Positions 31,541 through 40,089 of a stretch of DNA of 64,000 nucleotides are shown here, piece by piece. Position 1 is the first letter of the stretch. Every line of letters starts with the position of its first letter. The stretch is taken from positions 1 to 64,000 of the forward strand of contig JBGSPX010000016.1 in the NCBI GenBank assembly GCA_041738345.1, in the 5' to 3' direction. The notes under the pieces are model-generated. The model was not told the origin of the DNA and searched no databases. It worked only from the letters and a program-made list of their open reading frames with translations. This DNA comes from Proteocatella sp041738345 (lineage in GTDB: Bacteria; Bacillota; Clostridia; Peptostreptococcales; Filifactoraceae). The position numbers were made by a program, and so were the translations under genes.

Positions 31541-32077
31541 CTATATACTTTCTCCACCTTTTACAAGTGCATCTCTGTTTTGTGGTATAAATTTCTCTTT
31601 TGATGGTCCAAAAACTTTCTTAAATGCTTCAAGTATAGCTTCTATATCAACAATAGACATAGATTTTAATAGTGCTCCAAGCATTACAAGGTTCGCTGCT
31701 TTTGCATTTCCTATTTCTTTAGCTAGTTCATTGGCATCTATATAGTGTACTTCTACATCTGTTCTCTCTACCTTTTTTGTTATAAGTGAAGAGTTTATAA
31801 ATATTTTTCCACCTGGTTTTACATCATTTTCAAATTTTATAAGTGAAGGAAGATTCATAATTATAGCTACATCAGCATCATTTGTGATTATTGGAGAACT
31901 TATTTCTTCATCAGATACAGTAACTGCACAGTTTGCAGTTCCCCCTCTCATCTCTGGACCATATGATGGAAGCCATGAAACATTTTTTCCTTCTATCATT
32001 CCAGCGTAAGCAAGAAGCTGTCCCATAGACATTACTCCTTGTCCACCAAATCCTGCACATATTATTTTATTCTCCAT
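31541..32077 (-). CDS. vorC: 2-oxoacid:ferredoxin oxidoreductase, gamma subunit (branched-chain type)
   Basis: 178-residue gamma-type subunit: GFGGQGVMSMGQLLAYAG (about 9-26), SYGPEMRGGTANCAV (about 38-52) and VMLGALLKSM. It forms part of the CoA-dependent oxidative decarboxylase of branched-chain 2-oxoacids. The valine-type assignment comes from the VorB-like alpha subunit and the butyrate-kinase neighbours; a 2-oxoglutarate (Kor) enzyme is possible. Ends the vor set, just before glmM. Confidence 0.85.
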   Translation of the reverse strand: MENKIICAGFGGQGVMSMGQLLAYAGMIEGKNVSWLPSYGPEMRGGTANCAVTVSDEEISSPIITNDADVAIIMNLPSLIKFENDVKPGGKIFINSSLITKKVERTDVEVHYIDANELAKEIGNAKAANLVMLGALLKSMSIVDIEAILEAFKKVFGPSKEKFIPQNRDALVKGGESI

Positions 32078-32078
32078 G

Positions 32079-32825
32079 CTATTTCGCCTCCTCTACATTT
32101 TTGAAGTTTCCTAGTGGATAGTATGGTATCATATTATCTCTTAACCACTGAAGTGAATCTACTGGAGAGAATCCCCAGTTTGTAGGACATGTAGAAAGTA
32201 CTTCAACTAATGAGAATCCTAATCCTGCTTTTTGAACTTCAAAAGCTTTTCTTATAGCAGTCTTTGCTTTTCTTACGTTTGCTGGAGTGTCTACTGTAAC
32301 TCTTTCTACGTATACAGCTCCATCTAAAGTTGAAATAAGCTCTGATACTCTTATAGGGAATCCGTTTTTAACTGGATCTCTTCCATCTTGACTTGTAGTA
32401 CTTTTTTGTCCTACTAGTGTAGTTGGAGCCATTTGTCCGCCTGTCATTCCATATATTGCATTATTAACAAATATAGTTGTTATTTTTTCACCTCTAGCTG
32501 CAGCATGTACTATTTCTGCCATACCAATAGATGCTAAGTCTCCGTCTCCTTGATACGTAAATACTGTATTTTCTGGACGTACTCTTTTTATTGCAGTTCC
32601 AACTGCTGGTGCTCTTCCGTGTGCAGCTTCTTGCATATCACAATTAAAGTAGTTATATGCTAATACTGAACATCCTACTGGTGCAACTCCTACTGTTTGG
32701 CCTAATAACTCCATCTCTTCAAGTACTTCAGCAACAAGTCTATGGATTATACCATGTGTACATCCTGGACAGTAATGCGTTGTTACGTCTGTTAGACCTT
32801 GTGTTCTTTTGAATACTACTGTCAT
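32079..32825 (-). CDS. vorA: 2-oxoacid:ferredoxin oxidoreductase, beta (TPP-binding) subunit
   Basis: 248 residues binding thiamine diphosphate. YCPGCTHGIIHRL (about 18-30), the TPP/Mg motif GDGDLASIGMAEI (about 84-96) with NNAIYGMTGGQ (about 116-126), and LVEVLSTCPTNWG near the end. It lacks its own iron-sulfur cysteines beyond CPGC, so electrons go to the small ferredoxin subunit. The ATG overlaps the TAA of vorB (TAATG), indicating tight coupling. Confidence 0.88.
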   Translation of the reverse strand: MTVVFKRTQGLTDVTTHYCPGCTHGIIHRLVAEVLEEMELLGQTVGVAPVGCSVLAYNYFNCDMQEAAHGRAPAVGTAIKRVRPENTVFTYQGDGDLASIGMAEIVHAAARGEKITTIFVNNAIYGMTGGQMAPTTLVGQKSTTSQDGRDPVKNGFPIRVSELISTLDGAVYVERVTVDTPANVRKAKTAIRKAFEVQKAGLGFSLVEVLSTCPTNWGFSPVDSLQWLRDNMIPYYPLGNFKNVEEAK

Positions 32826-33880
32826 TATTTTGTACCTCCTATTAGTTCTCTTGCTTTTTCTACTATTTGCATAGGATCTGGAACCATTCCGCCAGCTCTT
32901 CCTACAAAATGTACTGGTATTTTACATTCTACCGCAAGTTTTACATCATCTACCATCTGTCCCATACTCATTTCTGAACAGATTATATGTTTTGCTTTTA
33001 TATTTTCAAAAGCTTTATTTGGATATGGCCATAAAGTTTTAAGTCTTATAAGACCTGCTTTTACGCCTTCTTTTCTTAATTGGTTAACTGCATTTTTTGC
33101 TATTCTTGAAGTAGTTCCATAAGCAACCATAACTACATCTGCATCTTCTACCATATAGTTTTCAAATCTTGCTTCATTTGCTTCTATAGCTTTATATTTA
33201 GCATCTAATCTTAAGTTATGTTGCTCAAGTACGTTTGAATCTAGGTAAAGTGAATTTACGATATTTGGTTTTCTTACTCCACCTGTTCCAGTTGTTGCCC
33301 AAGTTTTTTCAGGTAATTCTCTTGGTGCAGGTTTTCTGAATTCTACTGGCTCCATCATTTGTCCAATCATTCCATCACCTACAACAAGAACTGGTGTTCT
33401 ATAGTATTCAGCTACATCAAATGCTTCTTGAACCATATCTACTGCTTCTTGGATTGAAGCTGGAGCATAAACGATATGTCTGTAGTCTCCATTTCCTCCA
33501 CCTTTTGTAGACATATAGTAGTCTGCTTGAGATGGCTGGATACTTCCTAATCCTGGGCCACCTCTCATCATGTTTACTATAACTGCTGGAAGCTCTGCTC
33601 CTGCTATATATGTTATACCTTCTTGCTTAAGTGAGATTCCTGGTGATGAAGACGAAGTCATTGCTCTTGCGCCTGCGCCTGCTGCTCCATAAATCATGTT
33701 TATAGCTGAGATTTCTGATTCAGATTGAATAAATACTCCTCCAACTTTTGGAAGTTCTTTAGACATATATTCTGGTATTTCATTTTGTGGGGTTATTGGA
33801 TATCCTGCAAAAAATCTACAGCCTGCTTCTATTGCAGCTTTACCAATAGCTTCATTCCCCTTCATAAGTACTTTTGCCAT
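32825..33880 (-). CDS. vorB: 3-methyl-2-oxobutanoate:ferredoxin oxidoreductase, alpha subunit VorB
   Basis: 351-residue alpha subunit with the pyrimidine-binding and transketolase C-like domains: FFAGYPITPQNEIPEYM (about 23-39), SESEISAINMIYGAAGAGAR and RGGPGLGSIQPSQADYY, then the C-terminal VAYGTTSRIAKNAV. It matches VorB of ketoisovalerate oxidoreductases, producing isobutyryl-, isovaleryl- or 2-methylbutyryl-CoA plus reduced ferredoxin from valine, leucine and isoleucine oxoacids. Second in the vor set. Confidence 0.9.
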   Translation of the reverse strand: MAKVLMKGNEAIGKAAIEAGCRFFAGYPITPQNEIPEYMSKELPKVGGVFIQSESEISAINMIYGAAGAGARAMTSSSSPGISLKQEGITYIAGAELPAVIVNMMRGGPGLGSIQPSQADYYMSTKGGGNGDYRHIVYAPASIQEAVDMVQEAFDVAEYYRTPVLVVGDGMIGQMMEPVEFRKPAPRELPEKTWATTGTGGVRKPNIVNSLYLDSNVLEQHNLRLDAKYKAIEANEARFENYMVEDADVVMVAYGTTSRIAKNAVNQLRKEGVKAGLIRLKTLWPYPNKAFENIKAKHIICSEMSMGQMVDDVKLAVECKIPVHFVGRAGGMVPDPMQIVEKARELIGGTK

Positions 33881-33891
33881 CGTTATTCCTC

Positions 33892-34107
33892 CTAAAATCT
33901 TTCTACTGTAATTACACTATCTGGACACATAAGTGCACAACTTGCACAACCAATACATTTTTCTGCATCATTAACTGATGCCACATTATAACCTTTGTCG
34001 TTTATTACTGAATTGTCCAAAAATACTATTTTCACAGGACATGCAGTTACACATAGGCCACAACCTTTGCAACGTTCTTGATCAAATATAACTTTTCCCT
34101 TTGCCAT
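33892..34107 (-). CDS. vorD: 4Fe-4S ferredoxin-type delta subunit
   Basis: 71 residues with two [4Fe-4S] motifs, CKGCGLCVTACP (13-24) and CIGCASCALMCP (51-62). It is the electron-transfer subunit of the oxidoreductase, feeding external ferredoxin. A small GGCTA stem lies in the 50-nt gap upstream. ATG 34107 after GGAGGAAT. Confidence 0.9.
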   Translation of the reverse strand: MAKGKVIFDQERCKGCGLCVTACPVKIVFLDNSVINDKGYNVASVNDAEKCIGCASCALMCPDSVITVERF

Positions 34108-34157
34108 CGTAATTCCTCCTATAAATTTTTATTAAAAATAGCCTTTGGCTAATTTAA

Positions 34158-34892
34158 TCACATCCAGTCTTCTCTCATAATCATACTTATCGGCATAATC
34201 ATATCAGAAACTTCATTTTCAGTTAATCCCTTATCGAATTCAGAATATTTTAAATTGTGTGAAACCGTTTTCCTAAGTTCCTCTTTTTTATCCCAATAAG
34301 TAACATATCTTATTGGGATGCCTGTTTGCTTTTGAACTTCTTTTACCAATAATATTCCTTGCTCTATGTCTTCGGCTTCTGTGTCTCTTAACAAATGAGT
34401 ATTGCTTATTAAACCTGTAACTTTTAAGTTACTTCTGTATTCTATATCTCTTATATATTCAATTACTTTTTCTGCTTCATTTGTATATTCTCGGTTCCTG
34501 TTTATTACCATAAACATGTCATACTCATACTTTTGTATATCACTACTCATTCTGCCAAGTACACGAGCCCCCACATCATCTCCACCTACATCTATGATGT
34601 ATTCATATCTATCATCATAGATAGGTTTCATTAAGTCTGGTGCTAATGCTGGAAGATCTAAGGAACTATTTTTTAATATACTAGAAAAAGATTCTATATT
34701 ATAACCATTTAACAAGTCTTCTTTTTCTCTAGATCTAAAATATGGATTTACCACATCTATATCTGCAATTGCTACTTTTCTTGTCGAGCCTAATTCTTGT
34801 GAAAGTTTTATTGCATAATTTACAGCAAATTCAGTTTTTCCACTGCCGTAATGTCCTACAATAATTCTTATTCGCTTATCGTTCATCAGCAT
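34158..34892 (-). CDS. P-loop ATP-binding protein of unknown function
   Basis: 244 residues. Begins with IIVGHYGSGKTEFAVNYA, a Walker A loop (GHYGSGKT, about 13-20), then AIADIDVVNPYFRSRE (about 43-58) and IIDVGGDDVGARVLGR (about 100-115). This is the pattern of deviant P-loop or SIMIBI-type ATPases. VINRNREYTNEAEKVIEYI and TGLISNTHLL may complete the nucleotide site. No named function. Its constant place between buk and the vor genes suggests a role in assembly or regulation of branched-chain acid metabolism (inference). I recall a similar gene in this place in Clostridioides difficile. Confidence 0.7.
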   Translation of the reverse strand: MLMNDKRIRIIVGHYGSGKTEFAVNYAIKLSQELGSTRKVAIADIDVVNPYFRSREKEDLLNGYNIESFSSILKNSSLDLPALAPDLMKPIYDDRYEYIIDVGGDDVGARVLGRMSSDIQKYEYDMFMVINRNREYTNEAEKVIEYIRDIEYRSNLKVTGLISNTHLLRDTEAEDIEQGILLVKEVQKQTGIPIRYVTYWDKKEELRKTVSHNLKYSEFDKGLTENEVSDMIMPISMIMREDWM

Positions 34893-34901
34893 TTTTTACC
34901 T

Positions 34902-35987
34902 CTACTTGTTTGCTCCTACATAAACCTTCGGAGCTTCTTCTTTATTAAGTACTCTAAGTGCTCCTTCAGCAAGTGCTATCATCTCATCTTCTCCCGGATA
35001 TACAACTACTTCCGCAAGTTTTGAAACTCTTTCCTTTATCCAGCTAGTCATCATATCTGAGTATGCAATTCCACCTGTAAGGATTATTGCATCTACTTCG
35101 CATTTTAATACTGCTACACTTGCAGCTATATCTTTTGCTACTTGATATGCCATAGCTTTATATATTAATTCAGCTTTTTGATCTCCATTTTCTATAAGCG
35201 TCTCAACTTCTCTAGCATCATTTGTATTTAAATATGCTACAAGTCCGCCATTTCCTTTTATTCTCTTTTTAAGGTAATCTTTAGTGTGGTTTCCATCAAA
35301 ACAAAGATTTATAAGTTGTCCTACTGGAAGACTTCCTGATCTCTCTGGTGAAAATGCACCTTCTCCATCTAAAGCATTGTTTACATCGATTACTCTTCCT
35401 TTTTCATGAGCACCAACTGATACTCCTCCACCTAGATGAGCTACTATTACATTTACTTCATTATAATTTTTTCCTATACTTTTTGCATATCTTCTTGCAA
35501 CTGCTTTTTGATTTAATGCATGGAATATAGATTTTCTTTCGATTTCTGGTATACCTGATATTCTAGCTATATCATCCATTTCATCTACCACAACTGGATC
35601 TACTATAAAAGCTGGTACTACTGCCATATCTGCAATTTCTTTTGCAATTATGCCTCCAAGATTTGAAGCATGCTCTCCTTGAACTCCTTTTGCAAGATCT
35701 TCAAGCATAGTTTCATTTACTTCATAAGTTCCACCTTCCATAGGCATAAGCAGTCCGCCTCTTCCAACAATTGCATCGAAGCTGTGTGGACTAATTCCTA
35801 CTTCTACAAGTGATTCTATTATCACTTCTTTTCTAAAAGATTTTTGAGCTGATACACTCTCATATTTTTGAATTTCTTCATTTGAATGTCTAAGTGTTTT
35901 CTCCATTATAAGGTTTTCATTTGAGAAAACTGCTATCTTTGTTGAGGTCGAACCTGGATTAATTGCTAAAACTTTGTACTCTTTCAT
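34902..35987 (-). CDS. buk: Butyrate kinase (branched-chain fatty acid kinase)
   Basis: ASKHA-fold acetokinase-family enzyme of 361 residues making ATP from acyl phosphates: AINPGSTSTKIAVF (about 8-21), VAHLGGGVSVGAHEKGRVID, the GAFSPERSGSLP loop and ILTGGIAYS. With the VorABCD complex and Ptb it would form an oxidise-transfer-phosphorylate route for isovalerate, isobutyrate or 2-methylbutyrate. A TTG at 35999 is part of the TTGGAGGAAAAC ribosome site, so ATG 35987 is used. Confidence 0.93.
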   Translation of the reverse strand: MKEYKVLAINPGSTSTKIAVFSNENLIMEKTLRHSNEEIQKYESVSAQKSFRKEVIIESLVEVGISPHSFDAIVGRGGLLMPMEGGTYEVNETMLEDLAKGVQGEHASNLGGIIAKEIADMAVVPAFIVDPVVVDEMDDIARISGIPEIERKSIFHALNQKAVARRYAKSIGKNYNEVNVIVAHLGGGVSVGAHEKGRVIDVNNALDGEGAFSPERSGSLPVGQLINLCFDGNHTKDYLKKRIKGNGGLVAYLNTNDAREVETLIENGDQKAELIYKAMAYQVAKDIAASVAVLKCEVDAIILTGGIAYSDMMTSWIKERVSKLAEVVVYPGEDEMIALAEGALRVLNKEEAPKVYVGANK

Positions 35988-36005
35988 GTTTTCCTCCAAT
36001 ATATA

Positions 36006-36908
36006 TTAGAATTTATTTGAGTATAGTACAGCAAGTGCTATAGAATACATTTTAGTTTCTTCTGAATCTGCTCTAGATGTTAAAACTATAGGTTTTGATG
36101 CTCCAAGTATTATTCCTGCAATTTTTGATTTTGAAAAATAAGAAATCGCTTTGTAAAGTACATTTCCAGCTTCAATATCTGGAACTAGTAATACATCACA
36201 TTTTCCTGCAATTGGATCTTTTATGCCTTTATGATGTGCTGCTTCTTCACTTACTGCGTTATCAAGTGCAAATGGTCCACCAATTATACAATCTACAATT
36301 TCGCCATTTTTATTCATATCAACTAAAGCTTGTGCTTCAACTGTTGCAGGCATTTTTTCATCTACTTTTTCTTTTGCACAAATTACGCCTACCTTTGGGC
36401 ATTCTATTTCAAGTGACTGTGCTAATTTAACAACATTTCTTACTATAGCTGCTTTTGCATTTACATCTGGGCTTATATTCATAGCTGCATCTGTAACAAA
36501 CATTAATCTGTCATATCCTGGAATTTCACAAACCGCGGCGTGGCTTATTGGACTACCAGTTCTAAGTGTAAGTTCCTTATTAAGTACAGCTTTTAAAACT
36601 ACTGATGTATCTACAAGACCTTTCATAAGTATGTCTGCTTTTCCATCAGAAACAAGTTTTGCAGCAAGCTTTGAAGCCTCTACATTATCTTTTTCGTCTA
36701 TTATATCATATTTGTTAATATCTATGCCTAGATTTGTGCAAATTTTTGTAATTTCTTCTTTATTTCCTACTAATGTGGCATTTGCAATACCTGCAACGTT
36801 AGCCATATCTACAGATTTTAATACATCTTCATCTTGCGCACATGCTACTGCAATCCTTCTAGGCCCTGCACTTTTAGCTTTTTGCATTATTTCTTGAAAA
36901 TTTTTCAT
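36006..36908 (-). CDS. ptb: Phosphate butyryltransferase
   Basis: 300-residue phosphotransacylase-family enzyme that exchanges CoA for phosphate on butyryl- or branched acyl-CoA. Motifs include RIAVACAQDEDVL (about 18-30), ADILMKGLVDTSVVLKAVL, GGPFALDNAVS and a C-terminal ASKPIVLTSRADSEETKMYS (about 272-291). Adjacent to butyrate kinase, 18 nt apart, as in known ptb-buk pairs. ATG 36908 after AGGAGGAA. Confidence 0.93.
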   Translation of the reverse strand: MKNFQEIMQKAKSAGPRRIAVACAQDEDVLKSVDMANVAGIANATLVGNKEEITKICTNLGIDINKYDIIDEKDNVEASKLAAKLVSDGKADILMKGLVDTSVVLKAVLNKELTLRTGSPISHAAVCEIPGYDRLMFVTDAAMNISPDVNAKAAIVRNVVKLAQSLEIECPKVGVICAKEKVDEKMPATVEAQALVDMNKNGEIVDCIIGGPFALDNAVSEEAAHHKGIKDPIAGKCDVLLVPDIEAGNVLYKAISYFSKSKIAGIILGASKPIVLTSRADSEETKMYSIALAVLYSNKF

Positions 36909-36917
36909 TTTTTCCTC

Positions 36918-38111
36918 CTAATTATTCTTTGGTAAATTTATTACATCAGGGGTTACCTTAATGCTTGCAATTGGAACATCTATTTTATATGACAGTTTAT
37001 ATTCTTCTTTTTGAGAATAATTGTCTATAAACAAAGTTATTTTTTTACTTTCTATTAAGTCTTTATACTCTTGACCTGCAAATAATTTTATTTCTAATGA
37101 TTCTGGAAGTTTTTCCTTTAAATTTTCTACTTCATAAGTGCCTAAGAATTTGACATCTTCCTTTGGAATAGATAAATCATATTGAATTATTTTGTCGTCT
37201 AAAGGAACTACTTTTATTTTATTATCTGATAGTTTTAAACCCTCAATATTTTCTAATGGATATAAGAGTCCATCTGTAATATTAAAATTACTTATTTTTA
37301 TAGGTTTTGTTTTTATACTTTCAATTTTATTAACTAGGCTTTCTCTTCCTTGTATCTCAATCATCTTAATTTCTGATTCAAATGAACTATTTTTAATAAC
37401 TTTATTCTCTGAATTAACAAATACTAACTCAATTGGAACAGACTTAATTTTATCTACAGAGACATCTACTATTATATTTGCATCTCTTACGGTTACGCCT
37501 TCTACCACATGACCTTTGGAATCTACTGGTATCAAGTTTACCTTGGAGCTAAAATCACTATTTTGATTTTCTAATTTTATTTTAGCTAATAAGTTATTTA
37601 CTTTTTCAACTTGACTTTGAGGTCCTTCGACATAAAGTTTATTTCTATTTGGGATTATCTCTCTAACTACGTAGCCATTTTGAAGTTCTCCTTCTGTTTC
37701 TAAATATACATCTTTCAAACTCACTAAAGACTTCTCTAAAATAACCTCAATTTTTTCTGGAACTACACTGTATTCAATTTCTCTTGGAGTATCTAACACT
37801 ATAGTCATAGTATTCGTTCCTATTGTAGGGTCGTATATTTCACCTTTTGGTTTTACTCCATTTCTTATATATTCATTCAAGGTAGAGCGCTTTGCTCGAA
37901 AATCAATTTTTGCATTAAAATTTTGTCCATACGCGAAAGTCAATCCATCATCTCTTATTTCATCTATATTAACTATGCTTTCTATAGGTATGCTTTCAAA
38001 ACTTCTTATAACTATGGGGTCTACTTCTGACATTACATAAATCCACATTATAAATGCAAACATAAATGAAAATATTTTTATCTTTAAATTCGCTTTAAAC
38101 TTTCTCTGCAT
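36918..38111 (-). CDS. cdaR: CdaR (YbbR-domain regulator of CdaA)
   Basis: Membrane-anchored extracytoplasmic regulator of the c-di-AMP synthase CdaA. 397 residues. The N-terminal helix IFSFMFAFIMWIYVMSEVDP (about 13-32) is followed by an outside part with about four YbbR repeats of roughly 80 residues. These show the pattern PxxV...GP...V. No enzymatic motif. Start overlaps or abuts the end of cdaA, with AGAGGTGG upstream. Confidence 0.9.
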   Translation of the reverse strand: MQRKFKANLKIKIFSFMFAFIMWIYVMSEVDPIVIRSFESIPIESIVNIDEIRDDGLTFAYGQNFNAKIDFRAKRSTLNEYIRNGVKPKGEIYDPTIGTNTMTIVLDTPREIEYSVVPEKIEVILEKSLVSLKDVYLETEGELQNGYVVREIIPNRNKLYVEGPQSQVEKVNNLLAKIKLENQNSDFSSKVNLIPVDSKGHVVEGVTVRDANIIVDVSVDKIKSVPIELVFVNSENKVIKNSSFESEIKMIEIQGRESLVNKIESIKTKPIKISNFNITDGLLYPLENIEGLKLSDNKIKVVPLDDKIIQYDLSIPKEDVKFLGTYEVENLKEKLPESLEIKLFAGQEYKDLIESKKITLFIDNYSQKEEYKLSYKIDVPIASIKVTPDVINLPKNN

Positions 38112-38113
38112 AT

Positions 38114-38920
38114 CTATTCACCACCTCTTCTAAAGAATTTTCTCTCTTCAGATCTTTTTAGATGTTTTTTCAGATATATTTCTAGGTCTTCTTGAGATAA
38201 ATTTTTAAAAAGTTTTCCATTTTCTGCAATAGATATTGCTCCCGTTTCTTCAGAAACTACAAGGGACACACAATCTGATTTTTCACTTATTCCAAGTGCC
38301 GCTCTGTGTCTCGTTCCAACTTCTTGATTCAATTTATTATTTTCAGTTAATGGCAAAAAGCATCCTGCTGCCATAACTCTATCGCCTCTTATTACAACCG
38401 CCCCATCATGAAGTGGCGTATTTGGTATAAATACATTTATTAAAAGTTGCTTACTTAATTTTGCATCTACTATAGTCCCTGTATGAATTATTTCATTTAA
38501 TCCAGTTTCTCTTTCAAATACAATCAGTGCTCCAATTTCACTTTTTGAAAGCGAACTTGCTGTCTGAACTATCTCTAAGATTATATTATCATAATCTAAG
38601 CTACCATCCATATTTGATTTCACTAAAAACTTTGTTCTTCCTATATGTTCAAGTGCTCTTCTAAGCTCTGGCTGAAACACTATTAAAAGTGCTATAAGCC
38701 CTACTGTCATAGTATTTTTTAAAATCCAGTGAATAACTTGAAACTGCATCAGTTCTGAGATTTTACTGGTTAAAAGCAGTATTACAATTCCTTTAACTAA
38801 TTGCTCTGCACGTGTTTCTTTTATTAATAAATATACATTATAAAAAACATATGCTACAATGGATATATCTATTATGTCAAAAACACTTATATTCATAATA
38901 ATATCTTTTAATTCCCACAT
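38114..38920 (-). CDS. cdaA: Diadenylate cyclase CdaA
   Basis: Makes c-di-AMP, which controls potassium and osmotic balance and cell-wall homeostasis. 268 residues. Three N-terminal membrane helices lie within about residues 10-85, and the DAC domain follows (about 105-245). It contains the catalytic DGAVVIRGDRVMAAGC (about 168-183) and TRHRAALGIS (about 201-210), both intact. First gene of the operon; start ATG 38920, with GGGGGTGG 9 nt upstream. Confidence 0.95.
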   Translation of the reverse strand: MWELKDIIMNISVFDIIDISIVAYVFYNVYLLIKETRAEQLVKGIVILLLTSKISELMQFQVIHWILKNTMTVGLIALLIVFQPELRRALEHIGRTKFLVKSNMDGSLDYDNIILEIVQTASSLSKSEIGALIVFERETGLNEIIHTGTIVDAKLSKQLLINVFIPNTPLHDGAVVIRGDRVMAAGCFLPLTENNKLNQEVGTRHRAALGISEKSDCVSLVVSEETGAISIAENGKLFKNLSQEDLEIYLKKHLKRSEERKFFRRGGE

Positions 38921-38994
38921 TGGTTTCAGCCACCCCCTTCACCATATATTATTTTTATATTATTTCACACTTAGGAATTTATTTCAATAGGATT

Positions 38995-39023
38995 ATTATA
39001 ATTTGCACTTATTAAACTGTATA
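38995..39023 (-). promoter_or_regulatory. Candidate promoter of the cdaA operon
   Basis: Minus strand TATACA (39018-39023), 17 bp, TATAAT (38995-39000), about 75 nt before cdaA. The region 38921-39097 is otherwise AT-rich without features. Confidence 0.5.
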
Positions 39024-39097
39024 TATTTTTTGATTTTTTTTATTTATTGACTCGTTTATATTTTTTTTATTTTTCGGTTTTCTATATTTCAAATTTG

Positions 39098-39106
39098 TGG
39101 TATTAT
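39098..39106 (+). promoter_or_regulatory. Extended -10 promoter candidate for tRNA-Arg
   Basis: TGGTATTAT, 22 nt before the mature tRNA 5' end. No strong -35 at normal spacing. Confidence 0.4.
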
Positions 39107-39128
39107 AGTAAGTGTTGCTTACTAATAC

Positions 39129-39205
39129 GCATCCATAGCTCAGTTGGATAGAGCAGCGGCCTTCGAAGTCGCGTGTCAGGGGTTCGAATCCCTTTGGGTG
39201 CACCA
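39129..39205 (+). tRNA. tRNA-Arg (anticodon TCG)
   Basis: 77-nt cloverleaf. Acceptor GCATCCA/TGGGTGC, anticodon stem GCGGC/GTCGC with loop CTTCGAA, T arm GGGGTTCGAATCCC, encoded CCA. It reads CGA. Solitary tRNA. Confidence 0.96.
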
Positions 39206-39279
39206 ATTATTCGGAAACTTCTATTCATGATTTGGATTTTTGTTTCCTATTTTATTTACTTTTTACTAGGAGGATTTAT

Positions 39280-39963
39280 ATGTCTCTAGTCTTGATTGCA
39301 GATGACAACAAATTAATTGTTTCTATTTTAGATAATTATTGTAAAAAAGAAGGATACGATACCGTTTTAGCCTATGATGGAGAATCAGCCCTTGAATCGT
39401 TTAATAAAGTTAAGCCTGATATAATTCTCCTAGATGTCATGATGCCTAAAAAAGATGGCTTTGAGGTTTGTCGAGAAATAAGAAAGATGTCTAACATCCC
39501 TATAATAATGATAACTGCCAGAGGCGAAGATTTCGAAAAAATCATGGGTCTTGATATCGGTGCCGATGATTATATAGTTAAACCATTTTCTCCTGGCGAA
39601 GTAATAGCTAGAATAAAAGCAATTCTAAGAAGACTTAGTTTTGGAGAAAAAGCTCCTAATATATTTTCATATGATAATTTAATTATAAACATAAATGACT
39701 ACAGTGTACTTATTGATAACAATATCGTCCCCTTAACTAAAAAAGAATTTGAATTATTCTGGACACTTGCAAGTAATAATACTAAAGCTTTCTCAAGAGA
39801 TGTCCTTTTAAATACATTATGGGGATACAATTACTTTGGGGATACTAGAACCGTAGATTCTCATATAAAAAGACTCCGCTCAAAAATAGATACTTTTCCT
39901 CATCCAAAATGGGATATAAAGACCATTTGGGGTGTAGGTTATAAATTTGAAATTGTTGAATAA
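39280..39963 (+). CDS. OmpR/PhoB-family response regulator
   Basis: 227-residue transcription regulator. Receiver domain 1-118 with the acidic pair DD (8-9), phospho-acceptor Asp 52 in DIILLDVMMPKKDG and the Lys in YIVKPF. The C-terminal winged helix (about 128-225) ends TKKEFELFW...RDVLLNTLWGYN and RTVDSHIKRLRSKI. No histidine kinase is adjacent, so the partner is unknown. A longer frame starts at 39232, but ATG 39280 has AGGAGG and matches receiver domain starts. It lies 75 nt downstream of tRNA-Arg. Confidence 0.92.
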   Translation: MSLVLIADDNKLIVSILDNYCKKEGYDTVLAYDGESALESFNKVKPDIILLDVMMPKKDGFEVCREIRKMSNIPIIMITARGEDFEKIMGLDIGADDYIVKPFSPGEVIARIKAILRRLSFGEKAPNIFSYDNLIININDYSVLIDNNIVPLTKKEFELFWTLASNNTKAFSRDVLLNTLWGYNYFGDTRTVDSHIKRLRSKIDTFPHPKWDIKTIWGVGYKFEIVE

Positions 39964-39973
39964 ATCTGAATTT

Positions 39974-40000
39974 TAGCCCCTAAGATAACTCTAGGGGCTA
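39974..40000 (+). terminator. Intrinsic terminator after the response regulator
   Basis: TAGCCCCTA / TAGGGGCTA stem, 9-nt loop, then TTTTATT. Confidence 0.85.
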
Positions 40001-40056
40001 TTTTATTACATTACTGTGACTTTTAACAATTTAATTTATAAAACAAAACAATTTTA

Positions 40057-40065
40057 TGTTATAAT
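40057..40065 (+). promoter_or_regulatory. Extended -10 promoter of the class A PBP gene
   Basis: TGTTATAAT, 24 nt before the start codon. No clear -35. Confidence 0.45.
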
Positions 40066-40089
40066 ATATTGGATTAGGAGGTTCTAAAT

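Noticed and set aside
39012..39206. 64-codon minus-strand frame
   Set aside because: Antisense of tRNA-Arg plus AT-rich DNA.
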